Made by a program: the position numbers and the translations under genes
Assembly (NCBI GenBank): GCA_965203725.1
Contig: CBDBDH010000002.1
Span: 1 to 64,000, forward strand
DNA: 64,000 bases
Reading direction: 5' to 3'
Source: WTFY01 sp965203725
GTDB taxonomy: Bacteria; Pseudomonadota; Gammaproteobacteria; UBA4575
The notes under the pieces: generated by a model
What the model saw: only the letters and a program-made list of their open reading frames with translations
What the model was told of the DNA's origin: nothing
Database searches by the model: none
Part shown: one piece after another, positions 34,651 to 43,913 of the stretch
How the letters are laid out: the number at the start of each line of letters is the position of its first letter
How positions within the stretch are numbered: the first letter of the stretch is position 1

Positions 34651-35583
34651 TCAGGCAGCGATCCTGAAATGCTCTTTTGCCATTCCGGCATCAACATGTA
34701 TCTGGTTCTTCAACTCTTCAAGTGAATTGAATTTTTGCTCCTCGCGAATCTTTTTGCTGAAAAACACTGTGAGGTGTTTTCCGTAGAGCATTCGCGAGAC
34801 GTTGAACAGGTGGACTTCGATCTGGGTGCGCGTACCGGAGACCGTGGGCCGGTACCCGACGTTGGTCACCCCCAGGGCCTCGGTGTCATTCTCGATCTTC
34901 ACCTTGGTTGCGAATACACCACTGATCGGGGAAAACCTGCGCTTGATCGGGATATTCGCGGTCGGGAAACCGAGCTCTTGTCCCCGGTGGTCGCCGTGTA
35001 CCACGCGCCCGGACATGCTGTACATGCGTCCAAGCAACTGTTGTGCAAGATCCAGTCTGCCGTTGGCAAGGTGGTCCCGGATCAAAGAGCTGCTGACACG
35101 TTCTTCATTGACCACGAAGCCTTCGGTGTTCTCGACGCTGAAGCCCAGTTCGTTCCCCATGCGCACCAGCAAGGGATAATCCCCCTTGCGGTCTTTGCCG
35201 AAACGGAAGTCATCACCGACCGTCAGGTGCTTGATGTTCAGGCCGGAGATCAGGATATCCCTGACAAAGGTTTCGGGAAGCATGTCGGCCAGCGTCCGGT
35301 TAAATGAAAGACATACGAAACGGTCGATCCCGAGATCCCGGAGCAGGCCGAATTTTTCCCTGAAGTTGGTCAGTCTCGCCGGCGCCTGGCTGCCCCGGAA
35401 AAACTCCTTGGCCGACGGTTCAAAGGCGATCACCATGGAAGGCAACCCCAGCGACTGGCTTCTCGAGCGCAATTTTTTCAAAACGGTCTGGTGGCCCAGG
35501 TGCACACCGTCAAAGTTGCCGATGGTGGCCACGGATGCCACGGAAAGCCCTGTTCCGGTACCGAGGTATCTCGTTAGCTGCAT
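34651..35583 (-). CDS. ribF: Bifunctional riboflavin kinase / FAD synthetase
   Basis: Converts riboflavin to FMN and then FAD. It has 310 residues. The N-terminal adenylyltransferase half carries ATIGNFDGVHLGHQTVLKKL and the ISGLNIKHLTVGDDFRFGKD loop; the C-terminal kinase half has VVHGDHRGQELGFPTANIPI and YRPTV with VEVHLF-like sequence. The gene lies directly upstream of ileS, as in most gammaproteobacteria. Confidence 0.97.
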   Translation of the reverse strand: MQLTRYLGTGTGLSVASVATIGNFDGVHLGHQTVLKKLRSRSQSLGLPSMVIAFEPSAKEFFRGSQAPARLTNFREKFGLLRDLGIDRFVCLSFNRTLADMLPETFVRDILISGLNIKHLTVGDDFRFGKDRKGDYPLLVRMGNELGFSVENTEGFVVNEERVSSSLIRDHLANGRLDLAQQLLGRMYSMSGRVVHGDHRGQELGFPTANIPIKRRFSPISGVFATKVKIENDTEALGVTNVGYRPTVSGTRTQIEVHLFNVSRMLYGKHLTVFFSKKIREEQKFNSLEELKNQIHVDAGMAKEHFRIAA

Positions 35584-35619
35584 AACATCAAAGACTCGTT
35601 CATGAAACCGTGTCGGCGC

Positions 35620-37185
35620 TTACGGTTGCAGCACGAACGAATTCCTGCGCACCCCCAGCAAGGCCAACGCGCCAATATACAGCACAAGCCCTGACAGCAT
35701 AAAGCCCAACAAGGCCATGATACGTTCGGCCACATCCCAGTTCAGCCACTGGTGTGCCTCGGGCAAGATCCACAGCAGCGCGATTCCCATCACCACGGTG
35801 GCCGTCAGGACCTGGGTCAGGTACCTCATCCAGCCTGCCGGCAAAACCAGGGCTGCCGAGCCTTTCAGCCTGTGGAACAGCAGCGCGGCATTCAGGTAGG
35901 CGGCCAGCGAGGTGGCCAGGGCCAGGGCGGCATGCGGAGCGGCAAGATCCCACTGCAGCCAGATCCAGACGAAGGCGAGGTTCAGGACGATATTGCAGGC
36001 CATGGCAATCACCCCGATTTTTACAGGGGTCTTGGTATCCTGGCGTGAATAGAACCCCGGTGCCAGCACCTTGATCAGGATGAACGCCGGCAGTCCCAGC
36101 GCATAGGCCTTCAGGCTGGCGGATGCCATCAGCGTGTCCGTGGCGGTAAATTCCCGGTACTGGATCAGCGAAGTCAGAATCGGGCTGGCCAGCAGGATCA
36201 GGCCGACGGTCGCGGGAATCGAGATGAATATGGAAAGCCGCAGCGCCCAGTCGAGCGTCCTGTTGAACTCATGGGTGGATTGGTTGACGTACTGCCGGGA
36301 CAGCCGGGGCAGGATGATGGTCGCCATGGCCACGCCGAAAATGGCCAGCGGGAGTTCCACGAAGCGGTCCGAGATATACAGCCAGCTGATGCTGCCAACG
36401 GCCAGGAATGAAGCGATCAGCGTGTTGATCAGCAGGTTGATCTGCACGACGGACGAGCCGAAAATGGCGGGCAGCATCAGCCGCATGATTTTGTGCACAC
36501 CTTCCCTGGCGCCATGCAGTGAGACCTTCGGCAGCACACCCAGTGCCGACAGGAAGGGAAGCTGGAAGGCCAGCTGGACAATGCCGGCAACAAACACACC
36601 CCATGCCAGTGCGACCACGGGTTGTTCCATTTGCGGGGCCAGCCACAGGGTCGCGCCGATCAACGACAGGTTCAGGAACACCGGTGTGAAGGCCGGTACT
36701 GCAAAGCGGTTGAAGGTATTCAGGATACTCGCCGACAAGGCGGTCAGCGAGATGAACAGTATGTACGGGAAGGTAATGCGCAGCATCTGTGCGGCAAGAT
36801 CAAATCGTGTGCTGTCGCTGACAAAGCCCGGGGCGAAGATGTATATCAGGGCAGGTGCGAGTAAAACCCCCAGGACGCTGACCAGGAAAAGAATGACACT
36901 GAGGGTGCCGGCCACATGATTGATGAGTGCCTGCAGTTCCGCTTGCGAGCGCTGTTCCTTGTATTCGGACAGGACCGGCACGAACGCCTGTGAAAAAGCA
37001 CCTTCCGCAAAAAGGCGTCGCAGGAAATTCGGGATGCGAAAGGCCACGAAAAAAGCATCGGTTCCGCCGGTTGCGCCCAGGAAGATAAAGATCACGGCAT
37101 CCCTGAGATATCCGAATACTCTCGAGACGGCCGTGATTCCGCCTGTGACGGCGGTGGATTTGAACAGGGCTCGATGTTCAGCCAT
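35620..37185 (-). CDS. murJ: Lipid II flippase MurJ
   Basis: Inner-membrane MOP-superfamily flippase that moves lipid II outward for peptidoglycan synthesis. It has 521 residues with about 14 hydrophobic segments. The N-terminus ALFKSTAVTGGITAVSRVFG and the loop VAFRIPNFLRRLFAEGAFSQ are diagnostic, with Arg residues of the central cavity in the latter. It begins the leftward murJ-ribF-ileS-lspA run and diverges from rpsT. Confidence 0.97.
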   Translation of the reverse strand: MAEHRALFKSTAVTGGITAVSRVFGYLRDAVIFIFLGATGGTDAFFVAFRIPNFLRRLFAEGAFSQAFVPVLSEYKEQRSQAELQALINHVAGTLSVILFLVSVLGVLLAPALIYIFAPGFVSDSTRFDLAAQMLRITFPYILFISLTALSASILNTFNRFAVPAFTPVFLNLSLIGATLWLAPQMEQPVVALAWGVFVAGIVQLAFQLPFLSALGVLPKVSLHGAREGVHKIMRLMLPAIFGSSVVQINLLINTLIASFLAVGSISWLYISDRFVELPLAIFGVAMATIILPRLSRQYVNQSTHEFNRTLDWALRLSIFISIPATVGLILLASPILTSLIQYREFTATDTLMASASLKAYALGLPAFILIKVLAPGFYSRQDTKTPVKIGVIAMACNIVLNLAFVWIWLQWDLAAPHAALALATSLAAYLNAALLFHRLKGSAALVLPAGWMRYLTQVLTATVVMGIALLWILPEAHQWLNWDVAERIMALLGFMLSGLVLYIGALALLGVRRNSFVLQP

Positions 37186-37219
37186 TCTGTACCTGGAGTG
37201 CGGGCCTAGGGAGGAGGGG

Positions 37220-37248
37220 TTGACATTTATTTATCTTACTACCATAGT
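37220..37248 (+). promoter_or_regulatory. Sigma-70 promoter of rpsT
   Basis: A perfect TTGACA (37220-37225), a 17-base spacer and CATAGT (37243-37248, 4/6 match) lie about 45 bases before the rpsT start, in the gap to divergent murJ. Confidence 0.7.
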
Positions 37249-37291
37249 TCGCAGCCCGGACGCAGAATCCGAGCAGAAAAGCGATTAGACA

Positions 37292-37552
37292 TTGGCCAAT
37301 TCCCCCTCAGCAAGAAAGCGTGCACGTCAGGCGGTCAGGCACCGCCAGCACAACGTAAGTCAACGCACGAAATTGCGTACGCGAATCAAGGCGGTGGTCA
37401 AGTCGATTCATTCGGGAGACAAGGAAGCCGCAGCAGATGCATTCAAGCTGGCCCAGCCCAGCATCGATTCGGCCGTCGGCAAAAAACTGATCCATGCCAA
37501 CAAGGCCGCCCGCCACAAGAGCCGTCTGAACGCACGCATCAAGGCCATGTAG
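37292..37552 (+). CDS. rpsT: 30S ribosomal protein S20
   Basis: Binds 16S rRNA in the body of the small subunit. The 86-residue basic sequence ANSPSARKRARQAVRHRQHN is typical S20, ending KSRLNARIKAM. The start codon is TTG at 37292; enteric rpsT also starts with TTG (UUG), linked there to autoregulation, so the rare start looks conserved on purpose. It is divergent from murJ and convergent with proB. Confidence 0.96.
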   Translation: MANSPSARKRARQAVRHRQHNVSQRTKLRTRIKAVVKSIHSGDKEAAADAFKLAQPSIDSAVGKKLIHANKAARHKSRLNARIKAM

Positions 37553-37586
37553 CCTGGCGGCGCTGGGCGCTGCATCATCCGATCCA

Positions 37587-38714
37587 CTAAAGAATCACCA
37601 GGTTGTCCCGGTGAATCAACTCCGGTGCATCCACGTAGCCCAGCACGGCTTCGATCTCCGTGCTGAGCCTGCCTTGAAGTTTGCGTGCCTCCTCGGATGA
37701 GTAGTTCGCGAGGCCGCGTGCAATCTCCTGTCCGCTGCGATTGAGGCAACTGACCACTTCTCCACGTTCAAAGTCTCCCTTGACATCTTCAACCCCGATC
37801 GCGAGCAGGCTTTTCCCGGACTCGCAGATGACGGCGCTGGCACCGTCATCCAGGAACAGCTCTCCGCGGGTGTACAGCTGATTTGCGATCCACTGTTTGC
37901 GAGCGACCAAGGGTTCCGCATCCGGCAAAAGCAGTGAACCGCACGCTGCGTCTTTTGAAATTCTGTTCAGGATGTCCGGTGTTTTCCCCGAGGCGACGAT
38001 GGTCGCAGCCCCGGCACGAGCCGCAATCCGTGCCGCGGAAACCTTGGTGAGCATGCCGCCTCGACCGGTCTGCCTGGCACTGGGGCCCGCGGCACGGTCG
38101 AGCAGCGGGTCGTTGGCGGAAATCTCGTCAATCAAGGGAGCGCTGGCCTGGTCACCCGGGGGTGCTTCATGGATGCCTTCCTGGTCGGTCAGGATAATCA
38201 GGAGACTGGCCTCCACCAGGTTGCTGACGAGGGCTGCCAGCGTATCGTTGTCTCCGAACTTGATTTCGTCGGTGGCTACCGTGTCATTTTCGTTGACCAC
38301 CGGAACGGTTTTCATTTCCAGCAACTTGCGCAGCGTGGTGCGCGCATTCAGGTAGCGCTTGCGATCCTGCAGGTCGGCGTGCGTGAGCAGTACCTGGGCG
38401 CTGTGCAGGTTGTGTTGCTGCAAGCAGGATTCGTATGCCTGGACCAGCCCCATCTGGCCGACTGCGGCAGCCGCCTGCAACTCGTAGATTGCACGCGGCC
38501 GTTTTTGCCAGGACAGCCGGTTCATGCCCTCTGCGATGGCACCGGAAGAGGTCAGGATCACCTCCTTGCCCGCATTCACCAGAGCGGCGATTTGCGAAGC
38601 CAGCCCGGTGATGGCCTCCATGTTCAGGCCATGGCCGTCCTCGGTCACCAGGGAACTCCCGACCTTGACCACCCAGCGTTTCCCGGAAATGGCCTGGTTA
38701 CGCTTGCTGTTCAT
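37587..38714 (-). CDS. proB: Glutamate 5-kinase
   Basis: First step of proline synthesis, phosphorylating glutamate. It has 375 residues: amino acid kinase domain (WVVKVGSSLVTEDG, LTSSGAIAEGMNRL, NENDTVATDEIKFGDNDTLA, GTGGM-like GRGGMLTKVSAA) and a C-terminal PUA domain (about 280-375, DDGASAVICESGKSLLAIGV). The first 17 bases overlap the end of obgE, which suggests translational coupling. Confidence 0.97.
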   Translation of the reverse strand: MNSKRNQAISGKRWVVKVGSSLVTEDGHGLNMEAITGLASQIAALVNAGKEVILTSSGAIAEGMNRLSWQKRPRAIYELQAAAAVGQMGLVQAYESCLQQHNLHSAQVLLTHADLQDRKRYLNARTTLRKLLEMKTVPVVNENDTVATDEIKFGDNDTLAALVSNLVEASLLIILTDQEGIHEAPPGDQASAPLIDEISANDPLLDRAAGPSARQTGRGGMLTKVSAARIAARAGAATIVASGKTPDILNRISKDAACGSLLLPDAEPLVARKQWIANQLYTRGELFLDDGASAVICESGKSLLAIGVEDVKGDFERGEVVSCLNRSGQEIARGLANYSSEEARKLQGRLSTEIEAVLGYVDAPELIHRDNLVIL

Positions 38715-39714
38715 GTAGATAAGTATAAATGCTTTTGCTCAATTCCCGGGTGCCTGCCTTGCTGAGTGCGGAGATGGCAAACACGGGACCCTGCCACTTC
38801 AGTCTCGACACGCAGTCCTGGATCACCTGCTCGCAGTCGCCGGAGTCGAACAGGTCGGTCTTGTTGAATACCAGCCATCGGTCCTTGGCCGCAAGTTCCG
38901 CGTCGTACCGGTTCAATTCGTTGGCTACCGAAAGATAATCCTGACAGGGATCACCTTCCGCCTGATCCGGGTACAGCTCAAGCATGTGCAACAACAAGCC
39001 GGTGCGCGAAAGATGGCGCAGGAACTGGGCGCCCAGCCCGACTCCTTCGGCCGCTCCCTCGATCAGCCCGGGGATGTCCGCAACCACGAAACTTTGCTGC
39101 GGTGCGACGTACACCACGCCGAGGTTGGGGTAAAGCGTCGTGAACGGGTAGTCCGCAACCTTCGGGGTGGCGGAAGACAGGGCACGAAGCAGGGAAGACT
39201 TGCCCGCATTGGGAAGCCCCAGCAGGCCCACATCGGCCAGCAGCTTGAGTTCCAGATACAGGTCACGTTCCTCACCCGGCTTGCCAGGGGTTGTTTCACG
39301 GGGCGCACGCCGGGTCGAGCTTTTGAAGCGCGTATTCCCCAGTCCGTGCACGCCCCCGCCGGCCACCAGCAGGCGTTCGCCGTGCCTCGTCAGGTCGCCG
39401 ATGACCTCGTGGGTCTGGGCATCTTTCACCAGAGTGCCGGTGGGTACCGGGACGACCTTGTCCCTGCCCGACCTGCCTGTACGGTTCTTGCCCATGCCAT
39501 CCTGTCCGCGCTCGGCCTTGAAAGAGCGCACATGCCGGAAATCGGCCAGCGTGTTCAAGCTCTCCTCTGCGACCAGGTAGACGCTGCCACCGTCTCCGCC
39601 ATCTCCGCCGTCCGGCCCTCCGAGCGGTACCGAGCGCTCGCGCCGGAAACTGAGACAGCCGCTCCCCCCATGGCCGGCCTGGACATGGATCGTCGTTTCG
39701 TCAACAAACTTCAT
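38698..39714 (-). CDS. obgE: GTPase ObgE/CgtA
   Basis: Ribosome-associated GTPase tied to 50S assembly and stress control. It has 338 residues: Obg fold (1-158, GHGGSGCLSFRRERSVPLGG, Gly-rich), G1 LLGLPNAGKSSLLRAL, G3 VADIPGLIEGAAEG and G4 VFNKTDLF. The acidic C-terminal tail of the E. coli protein is absent, as in many relatives. It lies 71 bp after rpmA but behind a terminator, so it may need its own promoter or rely on read-through. Confidence 0.97.
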   Translation of the reverse strand: MKFVDETTIHVQAGHGGSGCLSFRRERSVPLGGPDGGDGGDGGSVYLVAEESLNTLADFRHVRSFKAERGQDGMGKNRTGRSGRDKVVPVPTGTLVKDAQTHEVIGDLTRHGERLLVAGGGVHGLGNTRFKSSTRRAPRETTPGKPGEERDLYLELKLLADVGLLGLPNAGKSSLLRALSSATPKVADYPFTTLYPNLGVVYVAPQQSFVVADIPGLIEGAAEGVGLGAQFLRHLSRTGLLLHMLELYPDQAEGDPCQDYLSVANELNRYDAELAAKDRWLVFNKTDLFDSGDCEQVIQDCVSRLKWQGPVFAISALSKAGTRELSKSIYTYLHEQQA

Positions 39715-39733
39715 GATGATTTGTGCCCGGAGT

Positions 39734-39760
39734 CAAAAAAGCCCCGTCATGCGGGGCTTC
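39734..39760 (-). terminator. Rho-independent terminator of rplU-rpmA
   Basis: On the minus strand an 8-bp stem AAGCCCCG/CGGGGCTT with a 5-base loop is followed by TTTTTT, 26 bases past the rpmA stop and just ahead of obgE. Confidence 0.88.
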
Positions 39761-39785
39761 ACGTCAAATCGGCTGGCGGGACGGG

Positions 39786-40046
39786 TCAGTGTACGGCTTC
39801 GATACGCACGAACTTCTTGTTTCTTGGCCCTTTGGTTTCAAATACCACTTGTCCATTCTGTTTTGCAAACAGGGTGTCATCCTTTCCCCGGCCGACGTTT
39901 TCACCGGCGTGAAAGCGGGTGCCCCGCTGCCGCACGATGATGCTCCCTGCATTGACCTGCTGTCCCCCGAAACATTTCACACCGAGACGCTTCGACTTCG
40001 AGTCACGTCCGTTGCGGGTGCTGCCCCCAGCTTTCTTATGTGCCAT
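39786..40046 (-). CDS. rpmA: 50S ribosomal protein L27
   Basis: L27 sits near the peptidyl transferase centre. The 86-residue sequence AHKKAGGSTRNGRDSKSKRL with GSIIVRQRGTRFHAGENVG is unmistakable. It follows rplU by 9 bp; a strong terminator lies downstream. Confidence 0.97.
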   Translation of the reverse strand: MAHKKAGGSTRNGRDSKSKRLGVKCFGGQQVNAGSIIVRQRGTRFHAGENVGRGKDDTLFAKQNGQVVFETKGPRNKKFVRIEAVH

Positions 40047-40055
40047 AACCGACCT

Positions 40056-40367
40056 CTACTTTGAAATGTCTGTGATCTTGACCTGCGTGTAGTGCTGCCT
40101 GTGGCCCATTCGCCTCATGTGGTGCTTTCTGCGTTTGAACTTGATGATGTCAATCTTCTTGGCCCTGGCATTATGCTGAACCTCGGCAGTAACTTTACCA
40201 CCTTCGATATACGGTGTGCCAATGGAGACGTCGTCGCCATCGGCCAGCAACAGCACCTGGTCAAACTCGACTTTCTTGCCCGGGTCCAGATCCAGCGTTT
40301 CGATCCTGATCTGGTCTCCTTTATGGACAAGGTACTGTTTGCCACCTGTGGCAATCACGGCATACAC
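40056..40367 (-). CDS. rplU: 50S ribosomal protein L21
   Basis: Binds 23S rRNA. The 103-residue sequence has MYAVIATGGKQYLVHKGDQI at the start and KRRKHHMRRMGHRQHYTQVK near the end, both characteristic. It is first in the rplU-rpmA unit, with a good vegetative promoter 37-65 bases upstream. Confidence 0.97.
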   Translation of the reverse strand: MYAVIATGGKQYLVHKGDQIRIETLDLDPGKKVEFDQVLLLADGDDVSIGTPYIEGGKVTAEVQHNARAKKIDIIKFKRRKHHMRRMGHRQHYTQVKITDISK

Positions 40368-40403
40368 CTGGAGCGCTCCGGGAATGGGTTGAAAAGAGGC
40401 GCA

Positions 40404-40432
40404 ATTCTAGCGGGAGGTCTGGCAAGGGTCAA
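40404..40432 (-). promoter_or_regulatory. Sigma-70 promoter of rplU-rpmA
   Basis: On the minus strand TTGACC, 17 bases, TAGAAT: each hexamer is a 5/6 match to consensus with ideal spacing. It points toward rplU and away from ispB. Confidence 0.82.
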
Positions 40433-40506
40433 ACAAAACTGTTTTGTAGCCGGGCTCACCGCAAAATCCGCACCGGGTGCACGAGATCAGGGTAAAATGC
40501 CCGGCC

Positions 40507-41475
40507 ATGGACTTCAAGCAGGTACAGGCCCTGATGGCCGACGACATGGAAGGCGTGAATGACGTGATTCGTCGACACCTGCATTCCGATATCACCCTGA
40601 TTTGCCAGATCATCAACTACATCCTGGACAGCGGCGGCAAGCGGATTCGCCCGCTGCTCGCCCTGTTGAGCGCCAGGGCCTGCAGCTACACGGGTGAAAA
40701 GCATCTGCAGGTGGCCGCCATCATTGAATTCATACATACCGCAACCCTGCTGCACGATGATGTCGTGGACAGCTCAAGCATGAGACGCGGCCACGAGACC
40801 GCCAACCTGATCTGGGGCAATGAAGCCAGCATACTGGCGGGGGATTTCCTGTTTTCGCGTTCCTTTGAAATGATGGTGGAGGTGGGCGAGATGCGCGTCA
40901 TGGAAATTCTTGCGCGGGCCTCCAACACCATTGCGGAAGGTGAAGTCATGCAGCTTCTGAACTCCAATGACCCGGACTCATCGGAAGAACACTACATGGT
41001 TGTGATACAGTCCAAAACGGCAAAACTGTTTGAGGCTGCCTGCCAGCTCGGGGCCGTATTGGCGGGACAACCGCAGGAGGTTGAAGCGGCCTGTGCGAAT
41101 TACGGGGTACATCTCGGCACCGCCTTCCAGCTCAAGGACGATGTCCTCGATTACCAGTCTTCGCCGGAGGAAATGGGAAAGAATCTGGGCGATGACCTGA
41201 CCGAGGGCAAGCCCACGCTGCCCCTGATCCATGCACTCAAAAACAGTGACAGGGACACCGCCGAACTGATCCGTGAAGCCATCATTGAGGGCGGCAGGAA
41301 ACACCTGCAGGAAGTCATGACCGCAATCGAGGAGACCGGTGCAATTGAGCACACCTTGAAAGCAGCCCGGCAACAGGCCCTGCTTGCCCAGCAGCATATT
41401 GAAAAGCTGCCGGACAACGAGTACAGGACGGCACTGACGGACTTAACCCGGTTTGCGATTTCGCGGACATCCTAG
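40507..41475 (+). CDS. ispB: Octaprenyl (polyprenyl) diphosphate synthase
   Basis: Builds the quinone side chain. It has 322 residues from ATG 40507; an upstream in-frame start at 40477 adds ten residues without a better RBS. The aspartate-rich motifs are LLHDDVVDSSSMRRGHET (first) and FQLKDDVLDYQSS (second); the isoprenoid-binding GGKRIRPLLALLSARA is near the start. Its place opposite rplU-rpmA is the normal gammaproteobacterial layout. Chain length (C40 or other) cannot be told here. Confidence 0.96.
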   Translation: MDFKQVQALMADDMEGVNDVIRRHLHSDITLICQIINYILDSGGKRIRPLLALLSARACSYTGEKHLQVAAIIEFIHTATLLHDDVVDSSSMRRGHETANLIWGNEASILAGDFLFSRSFEMMVEVGEMRVMEILARASNTIAEGEVMQLLNSNDPDSSEEHYMVVIQSKTAKLFEAACQLGAVLAGQPQEVEAACANYGVHLGTAFQLKDDVLDYQSSPEEMGKNLGDDLTEGKPTLPLIHALKNSDRDTAELIREAIIEGGRKHLQEVMTAIEETGAIEHTLKAARQQALLAQQHIEKLPDNEYRTALTDLTRFAISRTS

Positions 41476-41584
41476 GAAAGGTCAACCCACGACCATGTTT
41501 CTGCAAGGGGTCGGAAATCTTGCTGGCACACGGCATGTGAAACCTGCTATTTTTCGAGGCTGGACGCTGTGTGCAAAACGATAA

Positions 41585-41661
41585 CGGAGTGTAGCTCAGC
41601 TTGGTAGAGCACTGTCTTCGGGAGGCAGGGGCCGGAGGTTCAAATCCTCTCACTCCGACCA
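41585..41661 (+). tRNA. tRNA-Pro (CGG anticodon)
   Basis: A 77-base cloverleaf: acceptor CGGAGTG/CACTCCG, D arm GCTCAGCTTGGTAGAGC, anticodon stem CTGTC/GGCAG with loop TTCGGGA, T arm with GGTTCAAATCC, discriminator A and encoded CCA. Anticodon CGG reads CCG proline codons. Confidence 0.96.
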
Positions 41662-41962
41662 ATCCATTCAATTTGTGAGCAGGTAACCAGGGCTCGCAAT
41701 CCCGCCTGGCACCGGGAGGTTTTCCGGTTTCAACCTGGCTTTGACCCCTGAACAATGATCCCCGCCGGGGACCATTTACATGAATGAACCCGTTACCATC
41801 CCTGCAACTGACCGGCGGGTCGTGCAGGTCAGGTTGGCATTCAACGGCGTCAGGATTAATCATGGGGTATCATATAGGGAGAAGGCCCGGAGATGCCTGA
41901 GGTGTACTTGTTGCCCGGCATGCAGTTCAGTAACCGGTATTCAGCGGAGAAATGGAGCGAGC
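41662..41962 (+). other. Intergenic stretch after tRNA-Pro
   Basis: About 300 bases with no supported gene. The frame of the downstream thioredoxin-fold gene is open back to 41780, but the extension encodes Cys/Arg-rich residues with no protein-like pattern, and a signal peptide with a good RBS begins at 41963. No clear terminator follows the tRNA. Confidence 0.5.
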
Positions 41963-42514
41963 ATGAATCACAAAAAATTCATATCTTGCATTACAGGCAT
42001 CCTGCTATGGACGTTGCTGTCCGCCGTACATGCAGAAACTCCTCGTGACCCGTACCAGTACTTTTTCAGCCAGTCTTTTGGTGATTACTCGGAAGAGTTG
42101 GAAAATGCCCGGGAACAGGGAAAGAAAGGAATCATGATCTTTTTTGAAATGGACGAGTGTCCGTTTTGCATCCGGATGAAAGACACGATCATGAATCAGC
42201 CCGAGATTCAGGAATACTATCGTGAAAGATTCATCCTGCTTACTCACGATATCGAGGGCGATATCGAGATCGTCGATTTTGAGGGCAACGATACTACGCA
42301 AAAGGAATACGCGATTAAGGTACATCGCGTTCGAGCCACTCCCGTGATTGCCTTTTTTGATCTGAGTGGAAATCAGATAGCGCGTTATACCGGTGCAACG
42401 AAAAGCGCGACCGAGTTCAAGTGGCTGGCCGACTATGTTGCGGATGGCCACTATAAAAATACCAGCTTCACCCGGTATAAACGGGAGAGGAAAGAGGAGC
42501 TGCAAAAAAGCTGA
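41963..42514 (+). CDS. Periplasmic thioredoxin-fold protein (SoxW-like)
   Basis: A secreted thioredoxin-like protein of 183 residues. The ATG at 41963 follows GGAGCGAGC and begins a signal peptide (FISCITGILLWTLLSAVHA). The active site is FFEMDECPFCIRMKDTIMN, a CPFC redox pair; the cis-Pro loop is VRATPVIAFFDLSGNQIARY. This resembles SoxW and related thiol-disulfide proteins; the partner cannot be read. The TolC-like gene begins 44 bp downstream and an adaptor gene follows, so it may serve folding or redox control of that export pair. Confidence 0.88.
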   Translation: MNHKKFISCITGILLWTLLSAVHAETPRDPYQYFFSQSFGDYSEELENAREQGKKGIMIFFEMDECPFCIRMKDTIMNQPEIQEYYRERFILLTHDIEGDIEIVDFEGNDTTQKEYAIKVHRVRATPVIAFFDLSGNQIARYTGATKSATEFKWLADYVADGHYKNTSFTRYKRERKEELQKS

Positions 42515-42558
42515 CAGACTCTCACCGGCCCTGGTACGCATTCACTGGAGGATGGTGC

Positions 42559-43881
42559 ATGTATCTATGCAGAAGCTGTGTATGGTCTATGCTGCTGATC
42601 TCTGCAGTGCTGGCTGCCGGTCCCCTGCATGCTGCGGACCTGCAGCCCCTTCCGGATCCCCTGACCCTGCAACAGGCCATAGCGTTTATCGATGAACAGC
42701 ATCCTGTGCTCTTGCAGGACAAGCTATTGATGGAGCGGGCAAAAAACACCGCAGATGAAGCCCGGGCACACAACAGCCTGAACGTCGACCTGGTCGGCAG
42801 GCTGCGCTGGTATGAGGCGGGAAGCTCCAGGCTCGATACCGGCGACCATGACGATCACGGCCTGCGACTGGTTTTGAGCAAGCCACTCTATGATGGCGGC
42901 TATAGCAGTTCACTGGCCGAGTCGGCCGAGCAGGATCGAAAGGCAGCCAGGCTGAGGATAGCTGACAACCGCAGCCTGTTCGCCATCACAGTGATGCAGA
43001 AGTTTTTTGACATCATACTTGCCGACCTGAAAGCCTCCCGCGACAATGAAAACATGGCGGTCAGGTTTGTCAGGTTTGACGAGGGGCAGGACAGACACGA
43101 GCTTGGCAAGCTGTCCGACGTGGATTTGCGGGAACTGGAGAACGCCTACCAGGAAGCTCGTCTTTCGGCGGCTGAAAGCAAGGGACAGGCGAGCCGCACA
43201 CGCCAGGCGCTGGCCCTGGCGCTGAACCGGCCCGGACAGCAACCCTCTGTGCTGTCCCTGCCTGAACTTGATGTGGATAACCGCACGTTGCTGGGCTTCG
43301 ACACATTGATGGAAAAAGCCCTGAAAAATAATCGTCTGCTGGCTGCGCTTGACTCGGAGTTGCTGTCTGCAAGAGCAGAAGTGGAAGCTGCGCACGCCCC
43401 CTATCGCCCGGACGTTTCTGCCGTGATTGAGCGCAGTGAATACTCGAGGGAACTGGGCAGCCATGACAAATGGCGGGCCGGACTGCAGATGACCTGGCCG
43501 CTTTTCAGTGGCGGCCAGGGTGATGCCGCCATCAGAAAGGCCCAGCTTAAGGTGAACCAGATCCTTTACCAGCGCCGGCAGCTTGAACTGGAGATACGCC
43601 AGAGAATCTGGGGCATGACGGAAGAGTTTGCCGTGCTGGAAGCCCGGCGCCAGGCCAGCGACGTGTTTTCCGACTATCGCGAACTGTACATGGATCGTTC
43701 CAGGGCACTGTACGAACTGGAAGTGAAGACGGACCTTGGAGATGCACAGATCCAGATATCCGAGTCCCAGTTGCGCGATGCCAGACAAACCTTTCAGATG
43801 GCTTTATTATTGGCGCAGTTAAGCCACCTGGTGGGTGAAGAAGATTCCATGAACTGGGCTGCGGTCACTGAAAAGATATAG
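42559..43881 (+). CDS. TolC family outer membrane channel protein
   Basis: An outer-membrane efflux protein of 440 residues with signal peptide (MLLISAVLAAGPLHA) and two repeats of the OEP type: long amphipathic helices and beta segments (LRLVLSKPLYDGG in the first half, LQMTWPLFSGGQGDAAIRKA in the second). RBS GGAGG precedes the ATG. It probably forms a trimeric channel. It is followed 32 bp later by an HlyD-type adaptor, but there is no RND, ABC or MFS pump gene next to it. Confidence 0.9.
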   Translation: MYLCRSCVWSMLLISAVLAAGPLHAADLQPLPDPLTLQQAIAFIDEQHPVLLQDKLLMERAKNTADEARAHNSLNVDLVGRLRWYEAGSSRLDTGDHDDHGLRLVLSKPLYDGGYSSSLAESAEQDRKAARLRIADNRSLFAITVMQKFFDIILADLKASRDNENMAVRFVRFDEGQDRHELGKLSDVDLRELENAYQEARLSAAESKGQASRTRQALALALNRPGQQPSVLSLPELDVDNRTLLGFDTLMEKALKNNRLLAALDSELLSARAEVEAAHAPYRPDVSAVIERSEYSRELGSHDKWRAGLQMTWPLFSGGQGDAAIRKAQLKVNQILYQRRQLELEIRQRIWGMTEEFAVLEARRQASDVFSDYRELYMDRSRALYELEVKTDLGDAQIQISESQLRDARQTFQMALLLAQLSHLVGEEDSMNWAAVTEKI

Positions 43882-43913
43882 GCCACCCCAGACGGGCCGA
43901 TAAATGAGAAAAC

